A stretch of DNA of 64,000 bases from Piscicola geometra. Its lineage: Eukaryota > Annelida > Clitellata > Hirudinida > Piscicolidae. Both the position numbers and the translations under genes were made by a program. The DNA lies in assembly GCA_943735955.1 (NCBI GenBank), contig OX030956.1:6518145-6582144 (forward strand), read 5' to 3'. Shown one piece after another: positions 33,921 through 52,096 of this stretch (positions within the stretch are counted from its first letter, which is position 1; every line of letters begins with the position of its first letter). Below the pieces are notes generated by a model. It saw only the letters and a program-made list of their open reading frames with translations, did not search any database and was not told the DNA's origin.

Positions 33921-36900
33921 AAATCCACACAGCAACAACCAGTTGATGGCGTTTGGTTTCTTGTCGGTGCAGAAGTTGCTGCTGAGCGAGATGATCTGCA
34001 TGTCGCTCAGGTGCTCCTCTTGCAGCACCTGCAGTGCTCTCTCCGAGCCCTGTGCAGGTGTCACAATGCAATGCAATACAATACAATACAATACAATAGA
34101 ATATATAAAAAATACAATACAATACAATAAAACACAATACAATACAACACAATACAATACAATACAATAAAATACAATAAAATACAATAAAATACAATAA
34201 AATACAATAAAATACAATAAAATACAATAAAATACAATAAAATACAATAAAATACAATAAAATACAATAAAATACAATAAAATACAATAAAATACAATAA
34301 AATACAATAAAATACAATAAAATACAATAAAATACAATAAAATACAATAAAATACAATAAAATACAATAAAATACAATAAAATACAATAAAATACAATAA
34401 AATACAATACAGTACAATACAATACAGTACAATACAATACGGAGGTGGAAGATGGGTGCAGTTGTTGAAGTGTGCTTTTGTGAAATAAAATAGAAATGAG
34501 TAGAAGGATTAGCCCCAAATTATCTTTACACTCGCGAGTAAAAAGTCATTACCCATAAAGTTGTTTTATCCTTCATAACCGAGTGGTCTTGAAGCTCGCT
34601 TGGGTTTACGCCACGTAAATAATACCCGTTGTTGTATTGTATTGCATTTCATTGTATTGTATTGTATTGCATTGTATTGTATGGTTTTGTATTGTATTGT
34701 ATTGCATTGTATTGTATGGTATTTCATTGTATTGTATTGTATTGCATTGTTTTGCATTGTATTGCATTGTATTGTATGGTTTTGTATTGTATTGTATTGC
34801 ATTGCATTGCATTGTATTGCATTGTATTGTATTGCATTGCATTGTATTGCATTGTATTGTATTGTATTGCATTGCATTGTATTGCATTGTATTGTATTGT
34901 ATTGCATTGTATTGTATTGCATTGTATTGTATTGCATTGCATTGTATTGTATTGTACTGCATTGCATTGTATTGCATTGTATTGTACTGCATTGTATTGT
35001 ATTGCATTGCATTGTATTGTATTGTATTGTATTGCATTGCATTGTATTGTATTGCATTGTATTGTATTTTATTGCATTGCATTGTATTGTATTGTACTGC
35101 ATTGCATTGTATTGCATTGTATTGTATTGCATTGTATTGTATTGCATTGCATTGTATTGTATTGTATTGTATTGCATGGTTTTGTATTGCATTGAATTGT
35201 ATTGTATGGCTTTGTATTGTATTGTATTGCATTGCATTGTATTTTATGGTTTTGTATTGTATTGTATGGTTTTGTATTGCATTGAATTGTATTGTATGGA
35301 TTTGTATTGTATTGTATTGAAGCAACACCACCCACACTGCACCTTCGACAGCATGTTCATGCCCATGGCGTCTCCGGTGATGGCGACGAAGCGGACGTAC
35401 AAGTTGCGAGAGGCCTGCTTGATCTTGAGGCCTTTCAGACGTGCAAACCTGCGTGTGTGCGTGTGTGTGTGTGTGTGTGTATGCTTGCTTGCTTGTTTGC
35501 TATGATGATGACGACACCATACCATCGGAGTAGCGCCAAACTACAATAGTGAAGAAGATTAAATAAGTATCATCAAATTATCTCAGCTGAAACCACTCAC
35601 CACCACACCTCACCACGAAACCAACTCACCACCACAGCAACACAGCCACCTCAACATCACCACAACACATCTCACCACAGGCACTTGAACCCCACACCAC
35701 ACCACACGACAACACACCACACGACAACACACCACACGACAACACACCGCACCACCACACCTCATCCAACCACCTGCTAGTAGAGTTGAAGGCCTCAGCG
35801 ACCAACTCGAAGTTCGCCTCCATCCACCTCTTCGCCTCAGAGGCCCTCATGGCCGATGCGAACCTGACGAGAGGAGCCCTCGTCATGCCGTTCTCCAGCA
35901 GACTGCTCCTGACGCCCCCTCCTGCCTGTTGCATAATGGTGGTGGTAGTGGTGGTTGATTGATGTCGTGGAGGTGGTGGTTGGTGCCGCATCTTGCCAGT
36001 CAACTCACCAGCAGAGCCCTGCAACCCCTGTTCGCACTTGCCACCAAACAGCCCTCAGTCGTCGCCATGGGAACGTGGTAGCGCATGCCATCCACCAACA
36101 AGGGCCCTGCCACTCCGACTGGGATCGGCAGGTAGCCAATCACGTTCTCGCAGCAGGCTCCGTGGACCTTTGATTGGTAGGTTCATTTGGTGGATGGATT
36201 ATGGACCATGTTGGATGCTTTATGGTTCTACATCGGTTCTTATTGTAACATTTGAAAGAAAAAATTGACATAGTGAAGGAAGGAAGGAAGGAAAGAAGGA
36301 AGGAAGGAAGGAAGGAAGGAAGGAAGGAAGGAAGGAAGGAAGGAAGGAAGGAAGGAAGGAAGGAAGGAAGGAAGGAAGGAAGGAAGGAAGGAAGGAAGGA
36401 AGGAAGGAAGGAAGGAATCATCATCATCATCATCTCCTGGTTTTTTTTAAACAGGCCAACTTTTCCTCTCCCGAGGGTGGGGCCTGTCTGAAAAGTCTCA
36501 ATCTCTCCCTCCACTCCTTTCTATCATGGGCATCAGTGCTGCGTGCCCCCAGGTATTTGAGGTCTTTCTGTACCACCTCTTCCCACGTCTTCTTTGGCCT
36601 GCCAGGTCGTTTCGTTCCAGAAACCTCCATTCTTCTTATGTTGATCCATCCACCACCACGTTCCACATGCCCAAACCACCTCATTCTTCTCGTTTGCAGT
36701 ACAGCACCAATATCCTGGATTCCCATCATTTTTTGGAGCTCATCTGAACTGATGAGATCTTTTGATTTGATGTTGCACATCCAATGGATCATGGCCCGGT
36801 CGTTGCGTTGAAGGCGGTTGATTGTTTCTGTGGTGACAGCCCAAGTCTCAGAGGCGTGTAACATTGTACTCCTCACACATGAGGTGTACACACGACTTCT

Positions 36901-39900
36901 GGTTGGAAGTGGAAGGTGTCTGTTTGTCAGTAGAGGAAGAAGTAGACGAAATTTTTCCCACGCACACTTGCATCGGGTTATGGCAGCATCCTCACAGCCT
37001 CCACCTGCAGACAGCATGTCACCTAAGTAGCAGAATTCAGGAACGACTTCAAGTTTGTCTTCATCAACAAGGACTTCCACAATTGGTCTTCCGTCTATCG
37101 GTCGAGCTGTGCCTTGACAGCGGGCACACTTGTAATTTGGGTCTGAGCGGAGGGAGCCTTTAATGCCTGAGCATCTCTTGTGCACCCAGGATGAGCAACC
37201 GCTGCATAGAATGGAGTTTTTGCCCGTTCCTTTAAGGCAGACTGCACATGGGTACTTTTCCGATTTCTTGGTCAGCTCTAGATTCGCACCCGATACTAAA
37301 ACTTTTGTTTTCCCCATAGTAACTTTTAAGCCCTTTTTCTCCATTCCATTCTTCCATATCTTGACCTTAAGAAGCAGCTCGTCCAGTGATTCAGCTATGG
37401 CTACAAAGTCATCTGCGTACAACAGCTCCCATGGACATCCAGTGTGAAACTCTATAGATAACGCTTCTAGCACGATGATGAATAATAGAGGGCTTAGGAC
37501 CGAACCTTGATGCACCCCGACACCCACTTCGAACTCGTCACTGAAAGCTTCACCAACCCTTACCTTGCTTTTCACCTCCGAATACATAGACTGCACTCTC
37601 ACCAGCCACTCCTCGATACCGAGGAAGGAAGGAAGGAAGGAAGGAAGGAAGGAAGGAAGGAAGGAAGGAAGGAAGGAAGGAAGGAAGGAAGGAAGGAAGG
37701 AAGGAAGGAAGGAAGGAAGGAAGGAAGGAAGGAAGGAAGGAAGGAAGGAAGGAAGGAAGGAAGGAAGGAAGGAAGGAAGGAAGGAAGGAAGGAAGGAAGG
37801 AAGGAAGGAAGGAAGGAAGGAAGGAAGGAAGGAAGGAAGGAAGGAAGGAAGGAAGGAAGGAAGGAAGGAAGGAAGGAAGGAAGGAAGGAAGGAAGGAAGG
37901 AAGGAAGGAAGGAAGGAAGGAAGGAAGGAAGGAAGGAAGGAAGGAAGGAAGGAAGGAAGGAAGGAAGGAAGGAAGGAAGGAAGGAAGGAAGGAAGGAAGG
38001 AAGGAAGGAAGGAAGGAAGGAAGGAAGGAAGGAAGGAAGGAAGGAAGGAAGGAAGGAAGGAAGGAAGGAAGGAAGGAAGGAAGGAAGGAAGGAAGGAAGG
38101 AAGGAAGGAAGGAAGGAAGGAAGGAAGGAAGGAAGGAAGGAAGGAAGGAAGGAAGGAAGGAAGGAAGGAAGGAAGGAAGGAAGGAAGGAAGGAAGGAAGG
38201 AAGGAAGGAAGGAAGGAAGGAAGGAAGGAAGGTAGAAAGGCAGAGGGATGCGAACGTATTTGTAGTCGTAGTTGAGGAAGGGAATGTTCATCAGAGAGTC
38301 CTTCGCCCCCAGCTGCTCGCTGATGATTTGTCTCCTGTGAGGTGGCAAAATAAAAAAAAATTATCACATGAGTAGATTCCTGATGATGGTGATGATGATG
38401 ATGATAATGATGATGATGACGGCTGTGATGATGAGGATGACGATGATGATAATGATGATGATGATGGCTACCACCTAATGTTGACGCCCCTCTGGAAGTC
38501 GTCGAGGGCGGTTTCGAGGCGGTAGGCAGGCAGTCGCTTCGAAGCCACCAACGCCATCACCTCCCTGTCGCTCAACTTCCTCGGACCTCCCTGTGGCCGT
38601 TGATTGGTTGGGTGGTGGGTGGTAGAAAGGTGGATTCACGGTAGATGGGTTGGTAAGTCGTTAGTTGTAAGTGTGTTATTGGTGGGTGGGTGGGTGGGTG
38701 GGTGTGTTGGTGGTGGTAAGTAGGTTTGTTGGTCGGAGTAAGAAGTGAGCGGGTGTGTGTGTGGGTGGTTGTTGGTCGAGTGATGTTGGTGTGGCATTGT
38801 GAGATGGAATAAATAGAGTGACTTGATACATCATCATCAGCCACTCACCACATCCTTCAACAACTCCACACACTCCTCGAGACTTCTGATTGGTTCTCCT
38901 TGGTCACATGTCACTGCTTGCATGCACTTGATTGGTTCGTGAAGCTCCGATGCGCTCGTGTGGTCTGTCTGCACTGAGCGGTTGCGAGAAAACCTTTCAA
39001 CGCTGTCATTTTCCTCATCATTTCCATCATCATCATCACGCTCGTAGTCATCGTCGTCAGGAGCGGGTCCAACAGTGAACTTGGAGATGGTCTTGTGAGG
39101 CGCATCTTGTTCTGTTTGCGCGTCGTTACTTGCTCACAGTCGATGAAGAGTGCAAAATAGAAGTATGCAGACGTTAAGCATATTCAACTAGGCATTCATC
39201 TACGTTAAAGACAATCAAGCAAGATACTCGTTCGCCCTCAAACCTTCAAGGATGGAGCTCTTCAAAAAGTTCTCAAAGACTCCGTCCACTCCACAGCTGC
39301 CAGCCCTCACCTGGCCTGCCTCCACCCTGGCACTGGTCTTTGGTTCGGTGTGAGAGGGTTGCGTGAGGACCTCTCCCTCCTGCTGCTCGAAGGTGACTTC
39401 CTTGATGGACTTGAGGATGCCCTTGCCCTTCTTGCTGCCGCCTTCGTGTGCAGCTGGAGCAGGAGGAGAGTCGAGGCAGATGTACTTGACGGCAAGGAAG
39501 CCTGCCAACACCACTGTCAAGATCGTGTCCAGTCTCAAGTCTCCCATCGAACTGGGAGCGTTTGTGTTGGTTGTGGAGGTTGGAAGTCAGCAGAAATGAT
39601 GCAGTGCATGGTTGATGAAACAGGAATGAAAGTAGTTCGAGTTTTTTATTGATGAAATGTAATTCTAACTTATCTCCCATGAGAGGCTGTTGTTGTTGTT
39701 GCTGAGAAAATGGACTGAGTTGCATCTTGAAAGGAGTGAGATTCCTTGCTGATGATGATGCTGATGACGTGTGCAGGTCAGCATAGAAGGTGTGCAGATG
39801 GAAGAAGACCAGAACAGCTGACTGGAGGAGGGTTGAAGAGTTTTCATGTCAGCATGGACTCCTCACTCACTCATCAGTGCCTCATGTAAGTGAGACTCAA

Positions 39901-42230
39901 CCACTTCAGCTATAACGCTCACCTTCCATCAAGTCACTAAGACATAACTTATAACAATGCCTTTAAGATCATTAGTAGCATTTCCCAGCAAAACCTCCTC
40001 AAATTGTCTCGCCATCGACTCACCATGACGACCTTCACCTTGTCGACCACCAGGTTCGACCTCTGGTGCAAGCCGTCGTCCCACCACTGCTCCGCTCCAC
40101 ATCTCGGCTGACCCTGCCTCAGCAACTGAGGGTGGGTGGTGGGTGAGGATGATGATGGTAGGTGGTGATGGTGATAGTACGTAGTGGGGAGGGGGGAGAG
40201 GGGGTGATGATGAAAGTGGGTGATGATGATGATGATGGTAGGTGATGTGTGATAGATAATGATGATGATGATGGTAGATGATGGGGGTAAGTGACAATGC
40301 GTGGATAAGCGTGGGTGGGTGACTCGGAATAATGAATTATGGCATGTATTTCCAAGATTCATTGAAAACTGTCAGTACAGGCAAACTGTCATAATAGCCA
40401 GACTGGCACACATAAAGGCACACATACATGAAAGCATTACAAGCATACACACAAACATACACACAAACATACATACAAACACACACACACACAAGCAGGC
40501 AAGCAGGCAGGCAGCAAGGAGGTCACCTCACACATGATGGCGAGACAGGCTGGGTAGAAGGAGACGAAGACGAGGTGGTTGCTGAGGATGCAGAAGCAGC
40601 AGAAAGAGCAGACGGACGAGAAGACGCCCATGCAGGCCATCGAGCCGACTGCCAGCACCAGGCAAGTCGTCAACGAGTCCAACGAGAGCGCAGGGGCCAG
40701 CAGACCCATGCCGTCGCCTATGTTGCCAACCACCTGAGCCTTCGTGGTGTGTGAGAGGGAGATGAATGATCAGTGATGCTGCAGATGGTCTTCAAAGGTG
40801 TAGTTAAAAGTAACGATTTAGAAACTTTGCATTAATACCATCATCACTACCACCGACATCACCATCATCATCATCATCATCGGCATCATCATCATCATCA
40901 TTGCTCACCCTGTCTTCAGAGGTGAGAGCAAACTTGGCGAGAGTGCACGCCTTAGGAATGTCGATGAAGAAGAGGAAGAAGAAGTAGGGGAGGGCCTCAC
41001 TTTGGTGATGATGATGGTGGTGGTGGTGAAGATGATGACGATGATGATAATGATGATGATGATGACGATGATGATGACGATGATGATTGTGGTGGTCATG
41101 ATGATCATGGTCATGATGATGGAGATGAGGGCACCATTATATGTGATACAGCTGCAATGAATTGAAAGCTTTATACAAATTCGAGTAGGCAAGCACTTGA
41201 GTTGCTTGAAGGCGGTGTTGAAGAGGAGGAGGAGGGAGAGAGAAAGGAAGAAGCTGATGACGATGCTGAAGCTGCAAGCGATCACTGCTCAGGGAGATGA
41301 TGATGATGATGATGATGTATATAGCGGCAAAGCAATGAGGAGTATTATTATGGTGGGGTGTAGTCAAAACTAGCTTTAAATGTCCATTCACGTCCATGAG
41401 CTACAAGGGCATTGGTTACGCTCAAACTCAAGACCATTGACCATTGTTCAAGTCGAGAGTCATTACACCCTCGACCCCCCATCCAACTAAACATACATCA
41501 AATATTGGTTTTTGATGCAAGCTTATTAACAAAACAATTTTTACGTTTAAAATTTAAAACCTCTACGTTCACAATGAATTATAATCAAAGACACCCTCAC
41601 CAAGCATGTGATTGCTGCTAAGTCTGCGCAGTCGCGAGAACTGGACGTACGCGTAAATGAGAGCCCCACAACGGACTGTCATCAGCACCACTGAGTCGAG
41701 GAAACTGCTCTTCTGTGGAAGGATGTATGTGACTTTATTAGAACAGAAGGGACTCATAAACGAGTTGTAGAAGACTCTAGTAGTCGTTGTATGTGTCTTG
41801 TATGTGGAATAGGGAGCAAAATTGGGAAGAAAAGTTGTATTGTTTTTTAAAATTTAAGTAAAATAAATGCTCAGACAAGTCTTTTTGAAGTGTCCGCTAA
41901 CCAAGCTTGTGTATTCTCCAAATTTGTTGCTGCTTGGTTGGAAGTATGTCAGAGAGAGCAGGCTGACGATCAAGGTGAAGGTCAGGAAGATCACCTCCCA
42001 GGGCCGAGATGCACAAAACTTGCCATGCCACCGAAAAAATCGAAAAAATAGATTGGCTTGCTGGTCTGACTGTAGATTTGTGACGTTTTAAACTGTAATA
42101 TATAAATAAAATGTAAAAAGTATGAAAATTAAGTTTAAAATATGAATAAAAGTATATTTAAATGCCATTTTCTTACATTGATTTTACTCTTGAACTGCTT
42201 ATATTCTTCACTGTTTATCAGCTGATCCAT
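31850..42230 (-). CDS. HMGCR: 3-hydroxy-3-methylglutaryl-CoA reductase
   Basis: Reduces HMG-CoA to mevalonate with NADPH in the ER membrane. Twenty-one phase-consistent exons encode 1005 residues (human 888): 42230–42177, 42069–41902, 41712–41601, 41284–41197, 40999–40909, 40733–40527, 40113–40024, 39821–39670, 39551–39244, 39111–38849, 38590–38475, 38334–38256, 36167–36009, 35925–35774, 35448–35343, 34049–33940, 33772–33726, 33433–33276, 33044–32688, 32384–32230 and 31895–31850. The N-terminus ([19 protein letters not shown]) and sterol-sensing membrane domain match the family, followed by an Asp-rich linker. Catalytic residues are E614 ([11 protein letters not shown]), K745 ([11 protein letters not shown]), D821 and H986, equivalent to human E559, K691, D767 and H866. 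The AMPK-site serine after HNR is kept only if the last small exon is used. Exon 19 carries a roughly 67-residue acidic insertion. The start codon at 42230 rests on phase, not homology. Confidence 0.93.
32388..32523. repeat. (CA)n on the HMGCR sense strand, abutting an acceptor
   Basis: The plus strand is (GT)n with a few gttcgt and gtct interruptions. On the minus strand the CA run ends cacgcag, directly at the acceptor of the exon starting at 32384. Confidence 0.93.
33567..33640 (-). mobile_element. SINE 3'-end fragment
   Basis: The minus strand reads ccttgaagcccgtctaggtt, then a tacgc and an ataatactcg block. This matches the 3' part of the tRNA-derived SINE at 23986. No A or B box is present, so it is a 5'-truncated copy in an HMGCR intron. 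Confidence 0.6.
33876..33920. repeat. (CAT)n microsatellite near an HMGCR donor
   Basis: A pure CAT run (plus strand) starts about 20 bp after the donor of the HMGCR exon ending at 33940. Confidence 0.9.
34064..34438. repeat. AATAC/AATAA pentanucleotide array
   Basis: Plus-strand units are aatac and aataa. The core is a regular aatacaataa 10-mer repeated for more than 230 bp. It is complementary in type to the TATTG array at 34628–35319 and sits immediately upstream (minus strand) of the HMGCR exon at 34049–33940. Confidence 0.93.
34573..34630 (+). mobile_element. SINE 3'-end fragment leading into the TATTG array
   Basis: The sequence gagtggtcttgaagctcgct is followed by gggtttacgccacg and aataatacccgttg, which is the SINE 3' end. 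It runs without a break into tattgtattgcattt, the start of the large array, which suggests the array expanded from the SINE tail. Confidence 0.65.
34628..35319. repeat. TATTG/CATTG pentanucleotide array
   Basis: About 690 bp of tattg, cattg and occasional tggtt units. It creates long open frames in several frames (a 5-bp unit cycles through all three), none of them genes. It lies in the HMGCR intron between exons 35448–35343 and 34049–33940. Confidence 0.95.
35451..35480. repeat. Short (CA)n on the HMGCR sense strand at an acceptor
   Basis: The plus strand reads gcgtgtgtgcgtgtgtgt. On the minus strand the run ends cgcag, directly at the acceptor of the exon starting at 35448. Confidence 0.85.
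36276..36417. repeat. (AAGG)n array on the 3' side of the LINE
   Basis: Roughly 35 aagg units (plus strand). On the minus strand this TTCC array directly follows the LINE's gatgatgatgatgatt tail. Confidence 0.95.
36418..37621 (-). mobile_element. 5'-truncated non-LTR retrotransposon (LINE) with reverse transcriptase
   Basis: An uninterrupted minus-strand frame of about 390 residues begins inside the reverse transcriptase domain ([20 protein letters not shown]). It contains the catalytic YADD motif ([20 protein letters not shown]), then a Cys/His-rich PHD-like zinc finger ([23 protein letters not shown]). The RT thumb-like region follows ([15 protein letters not shown]) and then a basic C-terminus ([11 protein letters not shown]). 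The endonuclease and 5' RT parts are absent. The element ends in a GAT tail and has the same TTCC array on both sides. It lies in the HMGCR intron between exons 38334–38256 and 36167–36009, in the same orientation as HMGCR. The intact frame suggests recent insertion, but it cannot be autonomous. Confidence 0.88.
37622..38233. repeat. (AAGG)n array, about 612 bp, on the 5' side of the LINE
   Basis: About 153 nearly perfect aagg units. On the minus strand the TTCC run starts about 20 bp after the donor of the HMGCR exon ending at 38256 and runs to the LINE's truncated 5' end. The open frames reading (LPSF)n and (RKEG)n are artefacts. Confidence 0.97.
38383..38470. repeat. GAT tract next to an HMGCR donor
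   Basis: Interrupted gatgat units lie in the intron immediately after the donor of exon 38590–38475 (minus strand). Confidence 0.8.
41005..41120. repeat. GAT/GGT tract abutting an HMGCR acceptor
   Basis: Plus-strand gatgatgatg and ggtggtggtg units. On the minus strand this is a cat/cac-rich run ending at the caccaaag acceptor of exon 40999–40909. Confidence 0.8.
41345..41478 (-). mobile_element. Diverged SINE copy
   Basis: The plus strand contains caagggcattggttacgctc and then ttcaagtcgagagtcatta. These correspond in order to the SINE copy at 46681–46851 (agggcattggttgcactt, then gtcaagccgagagtcgtt). It is an inverted, degraded copy in an HMGCR intron. Confidence 0.55.
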
Positions 42231-43191
42231 CCCCTTTTCCACTTTCTTTGCCTTGCAGAAAATAAGCTAATAGATAAAACATTAATCATCAATGTTTGAA
42301 GACATTCATTTGTTCAATTTTATCAGTATTGTTAATCAACTAAATGTTAAATAATCTTTTTTTTGAGTTTCTAAAGTTCAAATAGATTTATAAATATCTT
42401 CAATTTCCAATTTATATAAAATTTATATTAAAAATTGAATCTTTCATATTCTAATGATTAGAATCTCATCAGTTAAAAGATGACACTCACTTATTTTTAG
42501 ATGACGTAACTGGCTTTTTTAATAGTTGAATTGGATAAATATTTATCCAATTAATGTTTTATAACTATATTATAGAAAATATTATCTCCAAATTTCCATG
42601 TAAGACTTGCGGTCAAAATATTATATCAGAAAATCTACGTTAGGTCTCTTAGAACTGAAGCTAACCATTTAATTATGCTAATTTTGACTTCAGCGATAAA
42701 TATAATTTATATAAAATACTTGTAAATATAGAAGTAATATCTTTGATTTGTTCTAATAAATCTTATTGGAACAAATTAATTTTATTTTGAAAATTTAAAA
42801 TTAACTAGTTTTTGAAAACACGCATTTCTTAACTTCTTGAAAATTACTTGGGTATATGAATTATGAGTTGTTTATCGAGTGTATTTGGATATTAACAGTG
42901 AAAGACTGAAAAAATATTAATGACGTGTAAAACGAAAGAAATACTGAAGATCTATAGTTATGACAAAGTAGGTGAAGAGTTTAACTTTTGATTAGAATTC
43001 AGACTGAGTGTCAGTTAAAAACAAGTGAGATTGCATTGCAGTGGAACGAGAAAACAAAGTAAATGGAAAACACCGAACTCAAAATTAACGCACAAATAAG
43101 AATAACTAAGTAGCTTTAATATGCAAGCCCAATGACTTAGAAAGATGGAGGCTACATAGCAGAACGATGTGCCTAAAGCTCTAGAAGGACA
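42231..43191. other. Intergenic DNA between SPIRE and HMGCR
   Basis: AT-rich DNA between the SPIRE stop (43192) and the first HMGCR exon. It presumably holds the HMGCR promoter and SPIRE 3' UTR. No further exon is supported. Confidence 0.5.
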
Positions 43192-49999
<6,808 letters not shown>

Positions 50000-50767
50000 T
50001 TTATTTTCGCAGTGATTCAAGTTTAATTCTCAGACATTTTACAAACTTGAAACAAAATGAACATGAAAAATATATTTATTTGAAGAAGAATGAAAACTGT
50101 AAACATCAAATATATAGAATGTTATATTTAATGCCATTAATTTATTTCTGTTTTTAAGGGCGATAATATTTGAAATATATATTCTGCTCAAAATATTTAT
50201 AAAATTGAATAGAAATAAAACAAAATCCTTATAATTAAGGAAAATTATTGCTATATTTAATATTAGTTAATGAAATAAAAAATATACTTTTTTTAATTAT
50301 TACATATTTTTATTTTGAAATTTTTATTTATTTAAATTTAATCAATTTATAGTTTATATAATTTACTTTAATTCTTTTTCAGTTTTTAAAAAACCATTTT
50401 TCACTTTTAAACGATTTTATGTTTCAAGGGCTTTTATTTAAATCTTGCCGAATTTATGCTTCGTAAAAGTACTTAATATACATATGTTTTTTTATAATTC
50501 ACAATAAGATTATGTATATGAAATCTGTTCTATTTGATTTCATTGAAAATTTGAGGTCAATTACTATTTAACAATTAAATTTTAATTATTAACAATATTA
50601 TATTGAATATTCAATATAGAATCTATATTATAAATAGGTGATAAAAATTCTCTAATACAGTTTAAAAACTGATTTCTAAATATAGTTAATAATTCTTCAA
50701 CAATTGATCAATTTTTAAAGTTTCAATAAAAAATCTCTAAATTTATAGTGTTATGTAAGATTTGACA
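50000..50767. promoter_or_regulatory. Divergent SPIRE–NDUFAF4 intergenic region
   Basis: A very AT-rich stretch of 768 bp lies between two divergent start codons, so the promoters of both genes should be here. No specific element could be called. The promoter role is inferred from gene layout only. Confidence 0.4.
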
Positions 50768-51731
50768 ATGGGGAAAGTAGCATCAAAACTGATAAAAAGG
50801 CCAATAAAAAACTTCAACATAGAAAATAGAGCCCACAGAATCATTGACAAAGACATTAAACCTAAGCCTGCTCCATTACACGAAAGCTCCAAGACCCATA
50901 TTAATGAATTTATTAAAGGTTTCACTAAATTATTATTTATTTTTTTATAATTCAAATTTTTAATAAACTAATTCATTTAAACTTCAATACAGAGAATAAA
51001 GATCTTTTAGACAAAGAAATTTATACAAAAAACCCTGGTTTGGATGAGAGACTCAAGGGAATGGTGGTGCAAACTACGAGCCCTGGAGAGGTAAGAAAGA
51101 AGTTGAAGTTTGATTCTAATCCACAAAGTTTTTTTTCTATTTTTAAGTTAAACTATTCTAACACTTTCATTGGCACTATCATAGATAAAATCTAAAAGAC
51201 GAGCTCTTCCTGAGGATAGATCCAAGGTTAATTAACAGTTTCTTAATTGCATATTTAAACCTATATTAATCCATCAATGATTCCATCATAGATCCATTAA
51301 CCAATGCATCACCACAGGTTGAAGAGACAGAGTACGGCTACACCGAGCCACTGAAGATCAAGCAGGGTCACTTGAGCATCAAGCAGACGATGGAGATGCT
51401 CGGTCGCCACAGCCTCGACCCTGCCAACTTCCCAGTCGAGATGATGGCCAAGGAGTACAACATCAGTGAGGAAGATGCCAGAGTGGTGCGTGCTGTGTGT
51501 CGTTTTGTATTTCTCTGTTATTTGTCAGTTATTACACCAATCCATATTTGTTTGATAAGTTAATTATCCAAACTACGCTTTTCACAGATTGTCCAGTACT
51601 TCAAAGTATTTCGCTTACAACTGCCTAAAAAAGACGGTGTAGATGAGAGTTCTCAGGAATCACTGCAGCCCCCACTTCTGCCCAGCCATAAAGAAGTCAC
51701 TGTTCCTGATAAAGTCGAAGGAAAGAAATGA
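50768..51731 (+). CDS. NDUFAF4: NDUFAF4, mitochondrial complex I assembly factor
   Basis: Helps assemble NADH:ubiquinone oxidoreductase (complex I) in mitochondria. Five exons with matching phases (50768–50918, 50993–51090, 51185–51226, 51318–51485 and 51588–51731) encode 200 residues, close to the human 175. The start MGKVASKLIKRPIKNFNIEN, followed by RAHR, matches the conserved NDUFAF4 N-terminus (IRNFNLENRAE in vertebrates), including the myristoylation-type MG. The middle segment reading LKIKQGHLSIKQTMEML and the C-terminal EYNISEEDAR, then YFKVF, also match the family layout. The gene is divergent from SPIRE and 365 bp upstream of the claudin-like gene on the same strand. Confidence 0.87.
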
Positions 51732-52096
51732 TGCTCATTCACTTCTCATAATTGTGCTTTATTTTAATAAAATTTTCTAGGTCTTCTTCCTCAAGTACAG
51801 CATTCCGTTATAGAAGATTATGTGCTAGCAAACTCTTTAAAGTTATTACTTTTTAAAATATAGTCAAATCTAGGAAAAAAAATTCACGCTTCTATGTAGT
51901 TATTTTGAATATTGAATGACAAAAATGTCTATACCAATATTAGCGCTTGACTCACGACCCCAGGATGTATGTAACTGATGCTTCATAAGCCATTTGGCAC
52001 ACGATCTGTCTGTCAGTATGGCATGGCGAATCTGAGTACTGCTGACTAACTTCATTTGAATAGAACGACTCTATATGCCTGCTCCAATTACCTTGC

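Noticed and set aside
33865..35505. Open frames of up to 301 codons over the pentanucleotide arrays
   Set aside because: A five-base unit without stop codons stays open in several frames. There is no protein family, and the arrays lie inside an HMGCR intron.
36430..38367. A single 645-codon minus-strand protein
   Set aside because: It fuses an HMGCR exon, 612 bp of TTCC repeat and a truncated LINE by chance openness. Only the LINE part is protein-like.
41271..41284. HMGCR acceptor at gcttgcag, 13 bp further into exon 4
   Set aside because: Its phase does not fit the preceding exon. The acceptor giving a start at 41284 fits and restores the conserved [11 protein letters not shown] segment.
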